NCBI RefSeq assembly: GCF_000005505.3
Contig: NC_016131.3
Location: 44,105,355 to 44,169,354 of the forward strand
Length of the DNA stretch: 64,000 nucleotides
Reading direction: 5' to 3'
Source: Brachypodium distachyon
Lineage: Eukaryota > Streptophyta > Magnoliopsida > Poales > Poaceae
Shown: positions 1-10,364 of the stretch, piece after piece
Layout: the number at the start of each line of letters is the position of its first letter
Numbering within the stretch: the stretch's first letter is position 1
Made by a program: the position numbers and the translations under genes
Notes under the pieces: generated by a model
The model's input: the letters and a program-made list of their open reading frames with translations, nothing else
What the model was told of the DNA's origin: nothing
Databases searched by the model: none

Positions 1-3
1 GAC

Positions 4-699
4 ATGCTTGCCATTCTTATTGATCGGGCTAAAGATGATGGTCAAGTGGAAGGCCTCATCCCTCATCTGGTGGAGGGAGGAGTGTCCATCCTCCAATACG
101 CTGATGATACAATTATTTTTATGGATCATGATTTAGAAAAGGCGGTTAATATGAAACTGATCCTGTGTATTTTTGAACAACTCTCGGGCCTTAAAATTAA
201 CTTTCACAAGAGTGAAATTTACTGTTTTGGTCAGGCTCAAGAGTGTGAGGCGGACTATATATATATTTTTTGCTGTGAATGTGGAACTCTCCCTTTTTGT
301 TACTTGGGGATTCCGATCCATTAGAGGAAATTGCTCAATACGGAGTGGAAAGTGGTTGTGGACCGCTTTGAGAAGAGGTTGGGTTGTTGGAAGGGAAAGT
401 TACTCTCATACGGAGATCGACTTATCCTGATTAGCTCTGTTCTTAGGGGTATGCCTATGTTCATGTTATCCTTTCTTGAGATACCCGTTGGGGTTCGGCA
501 ACGATTGGATTTCTACAGATCCCGTTTCTTTTGGCAATCCGATAACCAGAAGCGGAAATATCGGTTGACCAAATGGGATATTATCTATCGCCCTAAAGAT
601 CAGGGTGGACTAGGCATTGAGTTGTTACACCTCAAAAATAAGTGTTTACTTAGCAAATGGTTGTTTAAACTACTTAATGAAGATGGTCTTTGGCAGTAG
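4..699 (+). pseudogene. LINE reverse transcriptase fragment
   Basis: Plus-strand translation gives the catalytic RT box QYADDTIIF at about 93-120, followed by the plant LINE stretch LSGLKINFHKSE. Around 320 the frame breaks and continues in another frame from 331 as a region with W..R..LLSYGDRL and KYRLTKWDIIYRPKDQGGLG, which is the usual segment after the palm and thumb of plant non-LTR RTs. A stop codon ends that frame at 697-699, although related coding sequence continues after it. In an intact LINE this enzyme copies element RNA at nicked chromosomal DNA. Here it is a relic. Confidence 0.85.
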
Positions 700-1081
700 C
701 TCCTTCATAACAAGTATCTCCATTCTAAAATCCTCTCCCAAGCCAAGTTACAGCCAAATGATTCCCCTTTTTGGAAGGGCCTAATGCGGGTTAAAGACGA
801 GTTCTTTAGCAAAGGTATATTTATTTTAGGGGATGGTCGTGGTACTCGGTTTTGGGAAGATACGTGGCTGGGGGATAGACCTCTTGCGCTTCAACACCCA
901 TCATTATTTAACATCGTGTAACGGAAAGATGTTCTTGTTGCTGATGTTTTAGCAACGGTCCCCCTGAACGTCGAGTTCAGACGACTTCTTACTGGCAATA
1001 AGTGGACATCTTGGTTGCACTTAGTCCAGCGATTAATGATGGTTAATCTATGGTTAATCTATCCGCCACACAGGACAGATT

Positions 1082-1711
1082 TTGGTGGAAGCTAACCCCC
1101 TCTGGGGTTTTTTCGTTAAATCCATGTATAGAGTTATGATGAATAGCACTATGGGTTTCTCGCATAATTATCTTTGGAAATTAAAAATCCCCCTCAAAGT
1201 TAAGATTTTTATGTGGTTTCTTGACCGAAAAGTGTTGCTTACGAAAGATAATCTGGCTAAAAGGAACTGGACGGGATGTATGAAATGTTGTTTTTGCGAC
1301 GTTGAGGAGTCCATTCATCATTTATTTATCTCTTGTCCATATGCCCAACTTGTGTGGCGAATTATTTTTTTTGCTTTTAATTTGCCGCCCCCTACCAATA
1401 TTTCTAATATGTTTGGAAATTGGTTAAATGGGATTGACAAAAAGACTAAGTCTCACATACGGGTGGGAGTGTCTGCTGTCTGTTGGACTATTTGGAATTG
1501 TCGTAATGATGTTATCTTTAACCGGTCCATAGCTATTCACTTTTTGCAGGTTATCTTCAGGGCCACCGTCTTAATCCGCCTTTGGTCACTCCTCCTCCCT
1601 GTGAACAAGCGGGAGCTTTCGGCTTGTGGGTGCACGCGGTTGGAGACGGTCGCTCAGGATATCTCCAACCTGGCTGGCTGGCGTCCTGTTGCTAGATTGC
1701 AAGATGCATAG
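1082..1711 (+). pseudogene. LINE zf-RVT domain fragment
   Basis: The 209-residue frame carries the zinc-binding domain found C-terminal to the RT in plant LINEs. It reads W.LKIPLKVKIFMWFL near the start, then CCFCDVEESIHHLFISCPYA (C-x2-C ... H ... C), then VCWTIWNCRNDVIFN. It belongs to the same element as the RT fragment upstream but is in a different frame, and about 380 bp of decayed sequence separates the two. No start codon is meaningful here. Confidence 0.85.
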
Positions 1712-1873
1712 AATTGTTTTTCAGGATCTTTGCTTTAGTTGGCTTATTTTTGTTTCAACTTTGTGTGATCCTTGATTTGTGTACTAAGATGATATAATTT
1801 TGCAATAAAATTGACTTTGTCCATCATTTCGATGCAGAGGCCGGGAAGAACCCCTTTTTGAAAGAAAAAAAAA

Positions 1874-2763
1874 CTATGCCAATTGGGAGATCGTGTAGGA
1901 GATCAGATTTGTTTGTTTCCTAAATTACCGGATGATCAATTTGGAAAGCCAATTGGTAGATCGCATAGGAGAGGCCACTGGCTTGCCGTAGAGTTGCCGG
2001 TGTGGACGGAATTAGATCGCTCTGGCCATAGGAATTGAAGAAGAGTAAGTTCTAGAACTTTTAAGCGGACAACACGGTCGATCTAGGCTAAGGAATGAAA
2101 GAAATTGCAGGTTGATGTCTTCCCGCCGGCGAGGATCAAGAGAAAACTAGAACTGCGGACAGCGGTGCGTGGCTGCCAGGGCGAAGGGAACACCAGGCCA
2201 GGTCGATTGGAAACAAAAAACAGCTGAAAAGTCTATCGTTCCCATATGGACGGTTGGATTTGTTTGCTCCGTTCTGGACGGTTGGATTTGTTTGCTCCGT
2301 TCTATACAATGCAGTGGGTACCGTAAAAACTCTCATTTCTTAATCGAAGTGGACACTTTCAAAGTATTAATACTTGAAGGGGTACTTTTCTTTACCACAA
2401 CGCCATCTGAGTTAGAACTACAAAAGCGACAGACCAAGTTACAAAGCCAAGTTACATCACAATAATGTCAATAAACATAACAAAATACATCGACAGGTTT
2501 GATCATGACGGGGAAACAAACGCTGCTATCGAGTCGAGTGCAAGTTATTTCCTCGGTGATCTGTACAAAACTGGACAAGCCATTAGGCTGTCCTTCCAAC
2601 AACCGCGCACCAACAGGCACAGACCAAAGGAAACAGAGAACTACCGAAAAGGTGTCAGGGAATCCAGCAATGTATAACGTTGGAAGGTTGGAACAGCACA
2701 CGACCAGAACCTCTCGTCGCTCACTGCACGTCGTCCTTCGCTCCCCGCGGCCCGCGCCGGAGT
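1874..2763. other. Intergenic stretch with a 28-bp tandem duplication
   Basis: No gene is recognised. A 28-bp unit starting GGACGGTTGG is present twice head to tail at 2248-2275 and 2276-2303. The stretch from about 2470 lies just downstream of the minus-strand gene that ends at 2764 and probably holds its 3' UTR. Confidence 0.5.
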
Positions 2764-3252
2764 TCAGAACAGCGGCGCGCACTTGGGCGGCGCAGAGCTC
2801 TTCTCCCCGGGCGCCTTGGAGTGCGCCAGCGAGCACCCGTCCTTCCTGTACCAGCTCCCCTGCTGCAGCCTCGTCCAGAAGTTGGCCTTCTTCGTCTTCT
2901 TCCCCTCGGTGGGCGCCGCCGCCTTCTCCTCCTCTTGGCCGTGGCGGCCCGCAGCGCCGAGCGCCTCCGTCTCCTCCTGCCGCATCAGCAGCCCCAGCCT
3001 CGCCCGCCTCGCCTCGCGGCATGACGGCGGTGCGGCAACGCTCACGCTGCTCGCCTGCCCGGACGAGCGCGGAGAGGACGCCGACGACGAAGAGGCCGAG
3101 GTTTCTTTGGCGGCGGTGCCTGTGACGGAGAGGCGCGCGAGGCGGTCGCTGAGGCAGAAGGGGCACACGCCCGCCGCGTGCCGGTGGCTCGGGTGCCTCC
3201 TGCACCGCGCCGCGGCGTCCGCAAGTTTCGACTTGCCCCCCGCAGCGGCCAT
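2764..3252 (-). CDS. Small CPFC-motif protein, 162 aa (DUF740/OCTOPUS-like N terminus)
   Basis: An intronless frame of 162 residues starting MAAAGGKSK. Residues 17-40 read CRRHPSHRHAAGVCPFC followed by LSDRLARL. This Cys/His signature (C..HP ... GVC.FCL..RL..L) is found at the N terminus of plant DUF740/OCTOPUS-type proteins and of small grass relatives. A Ser-rich linker, a charged segment and a basic C-terminal block with KKANFWTRLQQGSW follow; the last resembles a conserved C-terminal box in this group. No signal peptide or membrane segment is visible. The molecular function is unknown, and metal binding by the Cys/His cluster is only inferred. GC content is very high, as usual for intronless grass genes. 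The plus strand has long open frames too, but none with a recognisable domain. Confidence 0.7.
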   Translation of the reverse strand: MAAAGGKSKLADAAARCRRHPSHRHAAGVCPFCLSDRLARLSVTGTAAKETSASSSSASSPRSSGQASSVSVAAPPSCREARRARLGLLMRQEETEALGAAGRHGQEEEKAAAPTEGKKTKKANFWTRLQQGSWYRKDGCSLAHSKAPGEKSSAPPKCAPLF

Positions 3253-3605
3253 GATCTGCTTTGCTTTGCTTGTTGTGCGCTGGACGATGGCTGGATATTA
3301 ATGGGTGCCCGTCCGTGTGATCGATGCTGCGGGCGTGTGCAGCCTCGAATATATGGTGGCGGTTCGGGCAGGATGTTTCGCGGATGGTACCGTACCGGAT
3401 GCGCCGTGCCGTGGGACTGTGTCGCCTGTGGGCGCGGGACGTGACATACCAGAGGGTGGAGTGAGTAGGGATTGGTGTCCGTGTGCGGTTGGAAACCTTG
3501 GCTTCGGCGTTTATTGTGGTTCCGTTGGACGCGGCAGTTGGGGGCTACGCCGCGCCGCCACGTCAGGAGCAACGCACCCTCTGCCGACCGCCGTCATTGA
3601 ACTAA

Positions 3606-4107
3606 GAGCATCACCGGCAGCAGACCGACTGAAATGTGAAATGTGAGCCACTAAATTTTCATACGGGGGCTCCCTAGTATAAATTGCCTCTTCAAATTTG
3701 TCATCTCCACATCAGACTGCCTAAATCTCACTCCCTATAATTCATTCATCCATATTTTATTCATATGCTTCAACCGTTTTTGTAAAAAATCTATATTTCA
3801 AACTACTTGACTTGAAATTATATATTTGAAACGCTTATAATTTAAATTGAATAGTTTTATTCTTATATTCATTTAAATACATATCTATACCAATATATTA
3901 AATTGGAGTTGGTGGTGATGGTACGGTCGCGGCGATACGTCACTTCACCGAAATTACGAATCTGCCATCAATGTCTCCACATGTGTTTTAATCCCGGTTC
4001 CTGCAGTACTCAAGCGAAGAAAAAACACGTACCGCCAAAAAAACCCAAGCCCTCCTGGTACGGATATAGATTTGAGGAGGGTGAAGCAGGGGCTCCTGGT
4101 GATGCTC
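3606..4107. mobile_element. PIF/Harbinger-type MITE, 502 bp
   Basis: The ends are inverted: GAGCATCACCGGCAG on the left and CTCCTGGTGATGCTC on the right, so the outer 10 bp match exactly as an inverted pair. The element is flanked on both sides by TAA (3603-3605 and 4108-4110), the 3-bp target typical of PIF/Harbinger. The centre is AT-rich with no transposase. It sits upstream of the minus-strand 162-aa gene, about 350 bp from that gene's start codon. Confidence 0.8.
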
Positions 4108-4110
4108 TAA

Positions 4111-5829
4111 GTACCGGTTTTCACGGTTTCGATGTAAGCCGTTTTTGAACACCCATAGGCCAATCGATCCACGCTGAAACCCAGCGTGCACAGAATCGGA
4201 AGGTTCGTGCGTGCAGTGCACAGAATTCAGAACAGTCTTAAACCCAGCATCGGAAATACCAATGTGCTGGTTATCACACGTATCCATTCCATGCACGGCA
4301 CTTCCCCACGGGTCGCACACTCGCCTCGCACCACCGTGCACGGCACGCCGCAGCGGGCTAGTGCCTGGGGGGAGTTCTCGGTGTCCACCGGCCATCGACG
4401 GCCCCCGCGGCCCGATAAAGCGCCGCTCTGCGCGCGTACGGTGTCCCCTCGTTCGACTACCGCGCACCCGAGGCCCCGAGGGATATGGCGTGCGCTCCCA
4501 GTCCCAGTCTCCCCCGTCGGTCTACCGGTCGCGGTAGCCGCCGCGACTCCGGCCGGGCCGGCGCATCGAGCCCAGTCCCCAAAACATTCGCTGATTCTGA
4601 TTCGCCTACGTGCACGCCTCCGTTTACTCTGCGGCATGCACCTGCCGTACGTGCTCGCCCTGATCAGAGCCGGCACGCAGGGCTGGCGCGGGCGCTTTAC
4701 ATCGCCTCCGTGTCTTCCTGTCGCTCGAGCTGGTCTGGACAGCGCTTTTCCTGGTGCACTGTGCCACGGGTGGCCGCGCACTGCGCAGTACAGAGTGGCA
4801 GCACGACAGAAACCGCCAGGCGATCGAAGGGAGGAACGGACGGACCGCCTGGTCGCTCGGGTGCTTGGCAAAAGGCGTACATGCGTGCGTGTCAGCGCTG
4901 GCTCGCGGAGCTGTGCGTGCGCGTCAGGTTTGGCTGGTCGTTTTGTCCGCGCGTTTCTGTATCTAGCACGGTAGGTGCGTCTAAAAGATGGTTCCCCCAA
5001 GCTTTCGATTTTAAAAATGGTGCTCGTGTGAGGTGCAGGGTTCGATCGGATATTATTCGGGTGTCTGATGGAGATTGGGGCATGATTGTTGTTAGATTGG
5101 TTAACAGTACTTCATTGGATGGTTAACTGTAACTCATTGGATCGTCACGCGAGGTGTGGTGAATTCTTGAAAAATATACATCAAGTTTTTGTGTGCAATG
5201 AGATCGTAACGAGTCTCATTGATGAGATCACGTCTCTACATGGGCTATGTGATTGGCTGCTAGGTGTGAACCGTGTAACCCACACAAAAAATAGTGTGAT
5301 TGGGAGTCTGAATCATGCGTTGAGTGTAGTCAGAAATCGATAAGCGCTGAAACTGCAGAGGCAAGATCAATGAATTACGAAAGACAACAACTCAAGTTTA
5401 AAGAGGTTGTTAAAACTAATCTTATGTACAAGAGCCTAATTTGTTTGTTAATTAGTTCCCATGAAGCAGTAGTTGTGTGGTGTGTTTGAGGCAGTCCTAA
5501 TCCAGAGGATAGATCTTTTGGTGACTCTGAATCCTACTAGAAGTAGTAGTAGTCCATAGCATATGTTAGTTTTCTTGTTTGGCTGTGTTTGGTCGAGTTC
5601 AAATCAATTTGGACATCAAGCAGATTGGTTTGTAACTGATTGCGTGTGAAGTGTTCTTGGCAAATTATTTGTGATCGTTTTGTACGCTTCATGTGAGTCT
5701 CAAGGCAAAGGCAACAAACAAGAAACAACGCACAAAATGTAAGTGTTGTGGAGATCGAGTGCAGCAAAAACGGCAGAGGGAAAAGGCACGCGCTTATTGT
5801 TGGGCTCAAAATATGGTCAATGTACAGAT
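4111..5829. other. GC-rich then AT-rich intergenic region, no gene recognised
   Basis: From about 4290 to 4980 the sequence is strongly GC-rich and open in several frames on both strands, but no frame gives a known motif, so the openness is probably a composition effect. From about 5080 on it is ordinary AT-rich sequence. The last 250 bp or so is probably 3' UTR of the minus-strand DUF1262 gene. Confidence 0.4.
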
Positions 5830-6852
5830 TCAGTGGTGGTGTTGAGCCGCGCGCAGGAAGTCGAAGGCCACGGCGACGCTGCCGTCCGTCCTCTTGAGCA
5901 CGAACCTCTCCACCGGCACCGACCGGCCGGTCCCCCGGGCGGCGTCGGCCCGAGCACCATTGCGCTGCTCAAATCGCATCCTCTGCCACACGCTCGTGGA
6001 CACACCCACCCTCTGCCCCGCAGGTGCCCTGAACGACACGTAACCTGACCACCCGACCGAGCTCTCCTGCCTCGCCTCGAGGCTACCGCCGATGAGCGCC
6101 CTAAAGCTGGGCAGCTTCTCCGACGAGACCGGCTCCTCCCAGCGCTGCTCGAGCGTCACCCCGTAGTACGCGGCGCGCTTCATCTGCTCCGCCGGAGAGA
6201 CGCCGCCCTCCTTCACGTGGAAGAACGGGCAGTACCATCTCCCCACCGCCCGGAAGGCGTCGTCGGGTTGCCGCGAGCGGATGAGCGCAGCGTTGAGGCC
6301 TATCGCCTCGCCGAGGTCCAGCGTATAATTCATGGGCCTGGAGGCGCGCGCGTGCCAGTACTTGTTGCTATAGAGCGAGTACGGGAAGCCGTCCGCGGCG
6401 ACGGCCCTGGCCGTGAACTGGCCCCTCCGGCGTTGGATGATCTCCATCTGCTGGTAGACGTCGGCCGGGTCGAACGCGCGCGGCTCGGCGTGGTTGAAGC
6501 GGGTGAAGCAGCCGTGGCTTAGCTCCGACTCGCGGCAGCAGGTCCTGACGAGGCCCTTCTTCCTGCCGGAGGCGATCACGGCGTAGTAGCGGTTGGAGGA
6601 CAGCGGCTGGTCCAGGACGGGCATGAACAGGACGGTCTCGCTGCTGTCGGCGTCCGAGATCGTGATGAGACGGTTCTGCGGGAACGGGAGGTCGTGCACC
6701 GCCGTGCCGCCCATGCCCATGCAGCTCATGCCCTCCTCCTCGTCCTCGCCGTCCGTCGCCACGAGGTAACCCGAGTTCCCGCCGTCCGGCGGCGGCCACG
6801 ACGCCGCTTTCGGGTTGCTCTTGAACAGCTGGAGCGGCCAGGTCGCATACAT
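5830..6852 (-). CDS. DUF1262 family protein, 340 aa
   Basis: An intronless minus-strand frame. The likely start is the ATG at 6852, giving MYATWPLQLFKSNPKAA, which matches the conserved N terminus of this family; an upstream in-frame ATG at 6897 would add 15 residues. Motifs typical of DUF1262 follow in order: SGYLVATDGEDE, LPFPQNRLITISDAD, VLFMPVLDQPLSSNRYYAV, a CC-rich patch, the QQMEIIQRRRGQFTARAVA region, DGFPYSLYSNKYW, and RWYCPFFHVKEG. DUF1262 proteins are plant-specific, often present in several copies, and of unknown biochemical function; a link with stress responses is sometimes suggested. No signal peptide or membrane span is visible. A TATA box lies about 60 bp upstream. Confidence 0.9.
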   Translation of the reverse strand: MYATWPLQLFKSNPKAASWPPPDGGNSGYLVATDGEDEEEGMSCMGMGGTAVHDLPFPQNRLITISDADSSETVLFMPVLDQPLSSNRYYAVIASGRKKGLVRTCCRESELSHGCFTRFNHAEPRAFDPADVYQQMEIIQRRRGQFTARAVAADGFPYSLYSNKYWHARASRPMNYTLDLGEAIGLNAALIRSRQPDDAFRAVGRWYCPFFHVKEGGVSPAEQMKRAAYYGVTLEQRWEEPVSSEKLPSFRALIGGSLEARQESSVGWSGYVSFRAPAGQRVGVSTSVWQRMRFEQRNGARADAARGTGRSVPVERFVLKRTDGSVAVAFDFLRAAQHHH

Positions 6853-6912
6853 GTCTCGGATAAGTCTTGTGCTTATACACGCTGTACACGTTAACATGGT
6901 GACTTGGTGTGA

Positions 6913-6921
6913 ATTTATATA
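6913..6921 (-). promoter_or_regulatory. TATA box of the DUF1262 gene
   Basis: On the minus strand the bases read TATATAAAT, about 60 bp upstream of the ATG at 6852. Position and sequence fit a core promoter with a short 5' leader. Confidence 0.55.
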
Positions 6922-7466
6922 CGGTTTTGCGATGACGTCTCAGGTATATTTGCCATGGTTTTCACGATATACCACTTTGGTGGATTCGCCAAAACATTTG
7001 TCGCTGGCTGATATAACCATTTCGTCAGCACAAAATACTTACGTACGTGCAAAATCAACAAGATTGTCCTCACAATCAACGAAGGATAGCGTAGGTTGAA
7101 GTCGGTATTGACATATACATTGACTATCACTCTCCCAATACTAGTATCTAATTAAAGTAGCAGAAAATTAACGGTGTAGATAGTTATCATACGACTGAGA
7201 ATAAATCAAACAAATGGCTTATCAAGGTATGGGAAACCAAAAGAACAGTGCAAGCGTGGACGTGCAGTTCGTGTCCCTTTTCGATTTCTGACTAAAGGGT
7301 TTTCACAATCCAACAACTCACGTATAAGCTATGTCCAGTCTTCCTTAACCCTGTAATCCAGGTGTAGACTATAACATGCAAACGTAGGAAGAACGGACTC
7401 ACGTACAAACTAAACGGACTCTCGGGCTATCGCAATCGGCACAGCCAATTTGAAGCAAAAAACATG

Positions 7467-7580
7467 CTCCCTTCGATTCTAAATTCTTAACTCAAATTTG
7501 ATCAATTATGGATGTATCTATTTTTAAAATACGTTTAGATACATGTAATGTTTCGACAACAAATTTAGGATCGGAGGAGG
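7467..7580. mobile_element. Stowaway-like MITE, about 114 bp
   Basis: The left end CTCCCTTCGATTCTAAATT and the right end AATTTAGGATCGGAGGAG form an imperfect inverted repeat. The right flank is TA; the left flank has mutated to TG. The core with GGATGTATCTA and ACATGTAATGTTTCGACA is shared with the element at 38616-38721, so the two are copies of one family. Confidence 0.75.
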
Positions 7581-8660
7581 TATTCCTTAACGAACTAATC
7601 AAGCCACGCCCAATTTACGGACTCCAGACAACCAACTCACCATAGTACGCGTACGCGGCCGGGACTCCAATTCGACCAGGACTAAGCATACACGTATTAA
7701 CAAACGTAAAACAAAAAAAAACTTCAATTGATATTCGTAGCTGGATCTGTCGAGGCGTGCTTCAAGCGTTTCTTCGAAGGGTTTGCTTCGGGCGTTCGCA
7801 GCTCTGCCGGCCACGCCGCGAGAGTCGCACGGTGCCGCGCAACCATCTTGCCGTTTCACTCGCATGGGGCCGCGTCGCCGCCAGGCCTACGCTCGCCGCC
7901 ACTAAGAACCTGCCATCTCGCCGCTGCCGCCGTATGCCGCTGCAGTACTGCCACACCACAGCCCGTTGCGAATATGCCGTCACGGCCGACGTGACCTCAG
8001 CCACCCGTCTTCCCCCAACGACGCTGCGGTCACGACCCAGCCGTCCATCCTTACTCGATCGGAGCCGCCGCCGCCTGCCCTCGACGTTGTCAAGGTCAGT
8101 GTTTCTTAATGAGATCTTCTATGGTACCTCCAAGTTGATATGTGCCGGCAATTTTCGTTGATCCTAAGGTCCAGAACGATCTATATTGCATATCAAACGC
8201 AAGCAGTATATCCTGTTCCAAGGGCAAAACCGAAAAGAGAAGAAATAACATGGCGTAAATGATATGTGTATCGGATGAAAAAACATGACTAGCTAACACA
8301 TTCTGACTCCCATACATCCACATGTGCATGCACAGTCAGCGAATTCATGCATGCGTCGACATTTGCCGGCCAAGTGTCAACATCGGATTGAAAAAGATAG
8401 CACGCTTGCAACGAAAACGCAAACTAGAAGCCAATTTACCAAAGGCACACCCAAACTCATGATCGCAAATTCAGACACCTAAAGTCGACCATCTATACCA
8501 GTCGGCCGCCGGAAGCAAAAAAATTACCAGAGACAATATGACGAAATAAGAAGAATTTTCATGTCAAACAAAAAACTCCAAAAAAAGTCATAAAAGCCAT
8601 CAGATGATGGCCCTGATTGATACAAATTGGCAGATAAAAATCGGTGCATACTGCATCATC
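7581..8660. other. Intergenic; GC-rich island resembling a gene fragment at about 7740-8100
   Basis: The island is open in several frames without a known motif and ends in CAAG/gtcagt at about 8091, which looks like a splice donor. It could be an exon copied by a transposon, but its source cannot be named. The rest, to about 8660, is AT-rich and shows nothing else. Confidence 0.3.
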
Positions 8661-9666
8661 CATTAAAAAAATCTAAACATCTATAATCAATTTCTAAAAT
8701 GGCACTTTTGAAATATCTAAAATAAAAATGTAAATTGAAACAGAACTAAAAACACATACGTTCCAATATAAGTCAACACTTTTCTATTGCACACGATGTT
8801 AATAAAATAGAACTCTCTCAATAAAACCTGTAATGAGTATCTAATCTAGGGTATATTGTGTTATGAATTTAAGCTCAAATAAGCATTCGGAACATTTGAT
8901 TATCATTCTGAAGATATATATCAACAAAAACAAGTAAAACAATTATATACTTTTGTACGTAAAAATATAAAGAAACAAATTTTCAAAAATAAAAACAATA
9001 AACAGTTCCAAATACAATAGGTCTAAATTGAATACAAAATGAATCTCTTAGAGAACGAAAATATAAAACGTTACATTATACAAATCTAGCCGCTCCCATG
9101 AAAATCAAGGTCTTTTCCTGGTTGTTGTTGAGTGATAGACTTAACACTAGAAATATGCTCAATAGAAGACATTTCAATGTTGGGGATGATTTGAAGTGTG
9201 TGCATTGCAACAGTGAGGTGGAGGAAACTTTAGATCATCTGTTCATTAATTTCCCTTTTAGCACTGACTGCTGACTTGAGTTGGGAATTCACTGGCCTTT
9301 GAATGCTCACTGTGTGGATATTCTCCATGAAGTTAGATCAAATTTTGGCAACACACTTTTCTTTGAAGTTTTTGCCTTGGCTGCCTGAAATATATGGAAA
9401 ATCAAGAGAGAAGCAGCATCAATTCAGCTCTGGAGATCTAAATTGAAGGCTTCTTTGATCTTGCTGGGCTTTCGGGTACCTCAAAACCTGTCTCCACATC
9501 CTTCTGTTTTGATAGACTCTTTATAATAAGTTTCCTGGGGGATGTCCCAGTTTGTAAATATGTAATTGTAATCTTTTTCGGTATTAATATATAGCACAGT
9601 AGGAGTCTCTCCTACTGTTTTCGTTCCAAAAAAAAATCTAGCTGATTGCGCGGGTCACCCCGCTAG
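8661..9666 (+). mobile_element. Helitron 3'-terminal part, split by a LINE
   Basis: The right end reads ATTGCGCGGGTCACCCCG followed by CTAG (9663-9666) and then T, the pattern of a plant Helitron 3' end (CTRR, insertion before T). From 8661 to about 9090 and again from 9634 to 9666 the sequence matches, in inverse orientation, the copy at 44037-44460, which still has its full terminal hairpin. The 5' end (TC...) could not be placed. No Rep/helicase coding sequence is visible, so this is a non-autonomous remnant. Confidence 0.7.
9091..9633 (+). mobile_element. 5'-truncated LINE nested in the Helitron
   Basis: The insert starts in the middle of an RT-associated zinc domain (MLNRRHFNVGD, CVHCNSEVEETLDHLFI) and ends with a grass LINE tail GGAGTCTCTCCTACTG and a run of A. 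AAATCTAGC is present on both sides (9082-9090 and 9634-9642), which is the target duplication. Inserted fragment and host element can therefore be separated cleanly. The frame contains stops, and the copy is dead on arrival. Confidence 0.8.
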
Positions 9667-9826
9667 TTCAAATGAGAGTATCTCTGCACCTTGCGTCTCG
9701 GCTTTGCAAGCAGAAGCCTATCTCATTCTTGCAATATTCACAGGTTTCTAGGTGTATGTTTCGTTTGTAACAAGAGTCGCCCTACCAAATTACCCAACCA
9801 TGGTTAGCCAAAATATTGGTCGAGAA

Positions 9827-10350
9827 CCACCTGAAGCAGACTCTCTGAAGCTTAATGTGGACGCCAGTTTTTATGCTGCTGATAGCTTGGTTGGGTGAGG
9901 CGCCGTGCTTCGAGACCATAGAGGCTGTGTTATTGCTTCAGCCTGGAACCAGATCGACCATTGCCCGGATGCAGAGACCACTGAGGCTATTGCTTGCCTG
10001 GAAGGTATCCGTATGGCCCGAAATTGTTCTATCCTTCCTATCATCATTGAAAGTGATTGCGCCTCCGTCGTCCAAGCCATCAACAACAAGTCTCCAGGTT
10101 ATTCGTCAGTCTGTGGCATTATCACTTATATTCAGAACCTGATGGTTTTTTATCCTGGCATTCAAATTCATAAGATCGATCGCATATGTAATGAAGCGGC
10201 CAACGGCATAGCTCGCTTGTCTATTAGAGCGTCGAGTGGTGGTGTTTTGCATGATTCTGTGCCTGCCTACGCGATGAGCCAAATTATGCATGATTGTAAT
10301 CAAGACATTATTGCTAATATAAGTAACACGTAACCACTATTCAAAAAAAA
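9827..10350 (+). mobile_element. 5'-truncated LINE carrying only the RNase H end
   Basis: The 14-bp sequence ATATTGGTCGAGAA flanks the insert exactly (9813-9826 and 10351-10364), and the insert ends in an A run at 10343-10350. This is the signature of target-primed reverse transcription that stopped early. The content is the RNase H-like C-terminal domain of a plant LINE. Confidence 0.85.
9855..10333 (+). pseudogene. LINE RNase H-like domain (RVT_3) fragment
   Basis: The domain begins LKLNVDASFY upstream of a stop near 9898, then runs open from 9905 as GAVLRDHRGCVIASAW, ETTEAIACLEGIRMAR and IIESDCASVVQAIN. It keeps the catalytic Asp (NVDAS), Glu (AEA-type helix, here TEA) and Asp (ESD) positions, and ends near a conserved NEAANGIARL. 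It would remove RNA from the RNA-DNA hybrid in an intact element. The stop and missing 5' part make it a relic. Confidence 0.8.
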
Positions 10351-10364
10351 ATATTGGTCGAGAA

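Larger units (their letters stand above)
1..1873 (+). mobile_element. L1-type LINE, 3' portion, cut by window edge
   Basis: The stretch starts inside a reverse transcriptase domain and runs through a zinc-binding RT-associated domain to a 3' tail. The tail carries the GCAGAGGCCGGG-type motif seen at the ends of many grass L1 elements and closes in an A-rich run at 1861-1873. The coding frame is broken by stops and shifts (near 322, 696 and between about 700 and 1080), so the copy is dead. The 5' part lies outside the window, so no target duplication can be checked. Confidence 0.85.

Noticed and set aside
2468..3301. Other long open frames over the 162-aa gene, on both strands
   Set aside because: GC-rich sequence stays open by chance. 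Only the 2764-3252 minus frame shows a conserved Cys/His motif.
4186..5126. Frames of 213-262 residues on both strands
   Set aside because: Arg/Ala/Pro-rich, no domain, several mutually overlapping frames; a composition effect.
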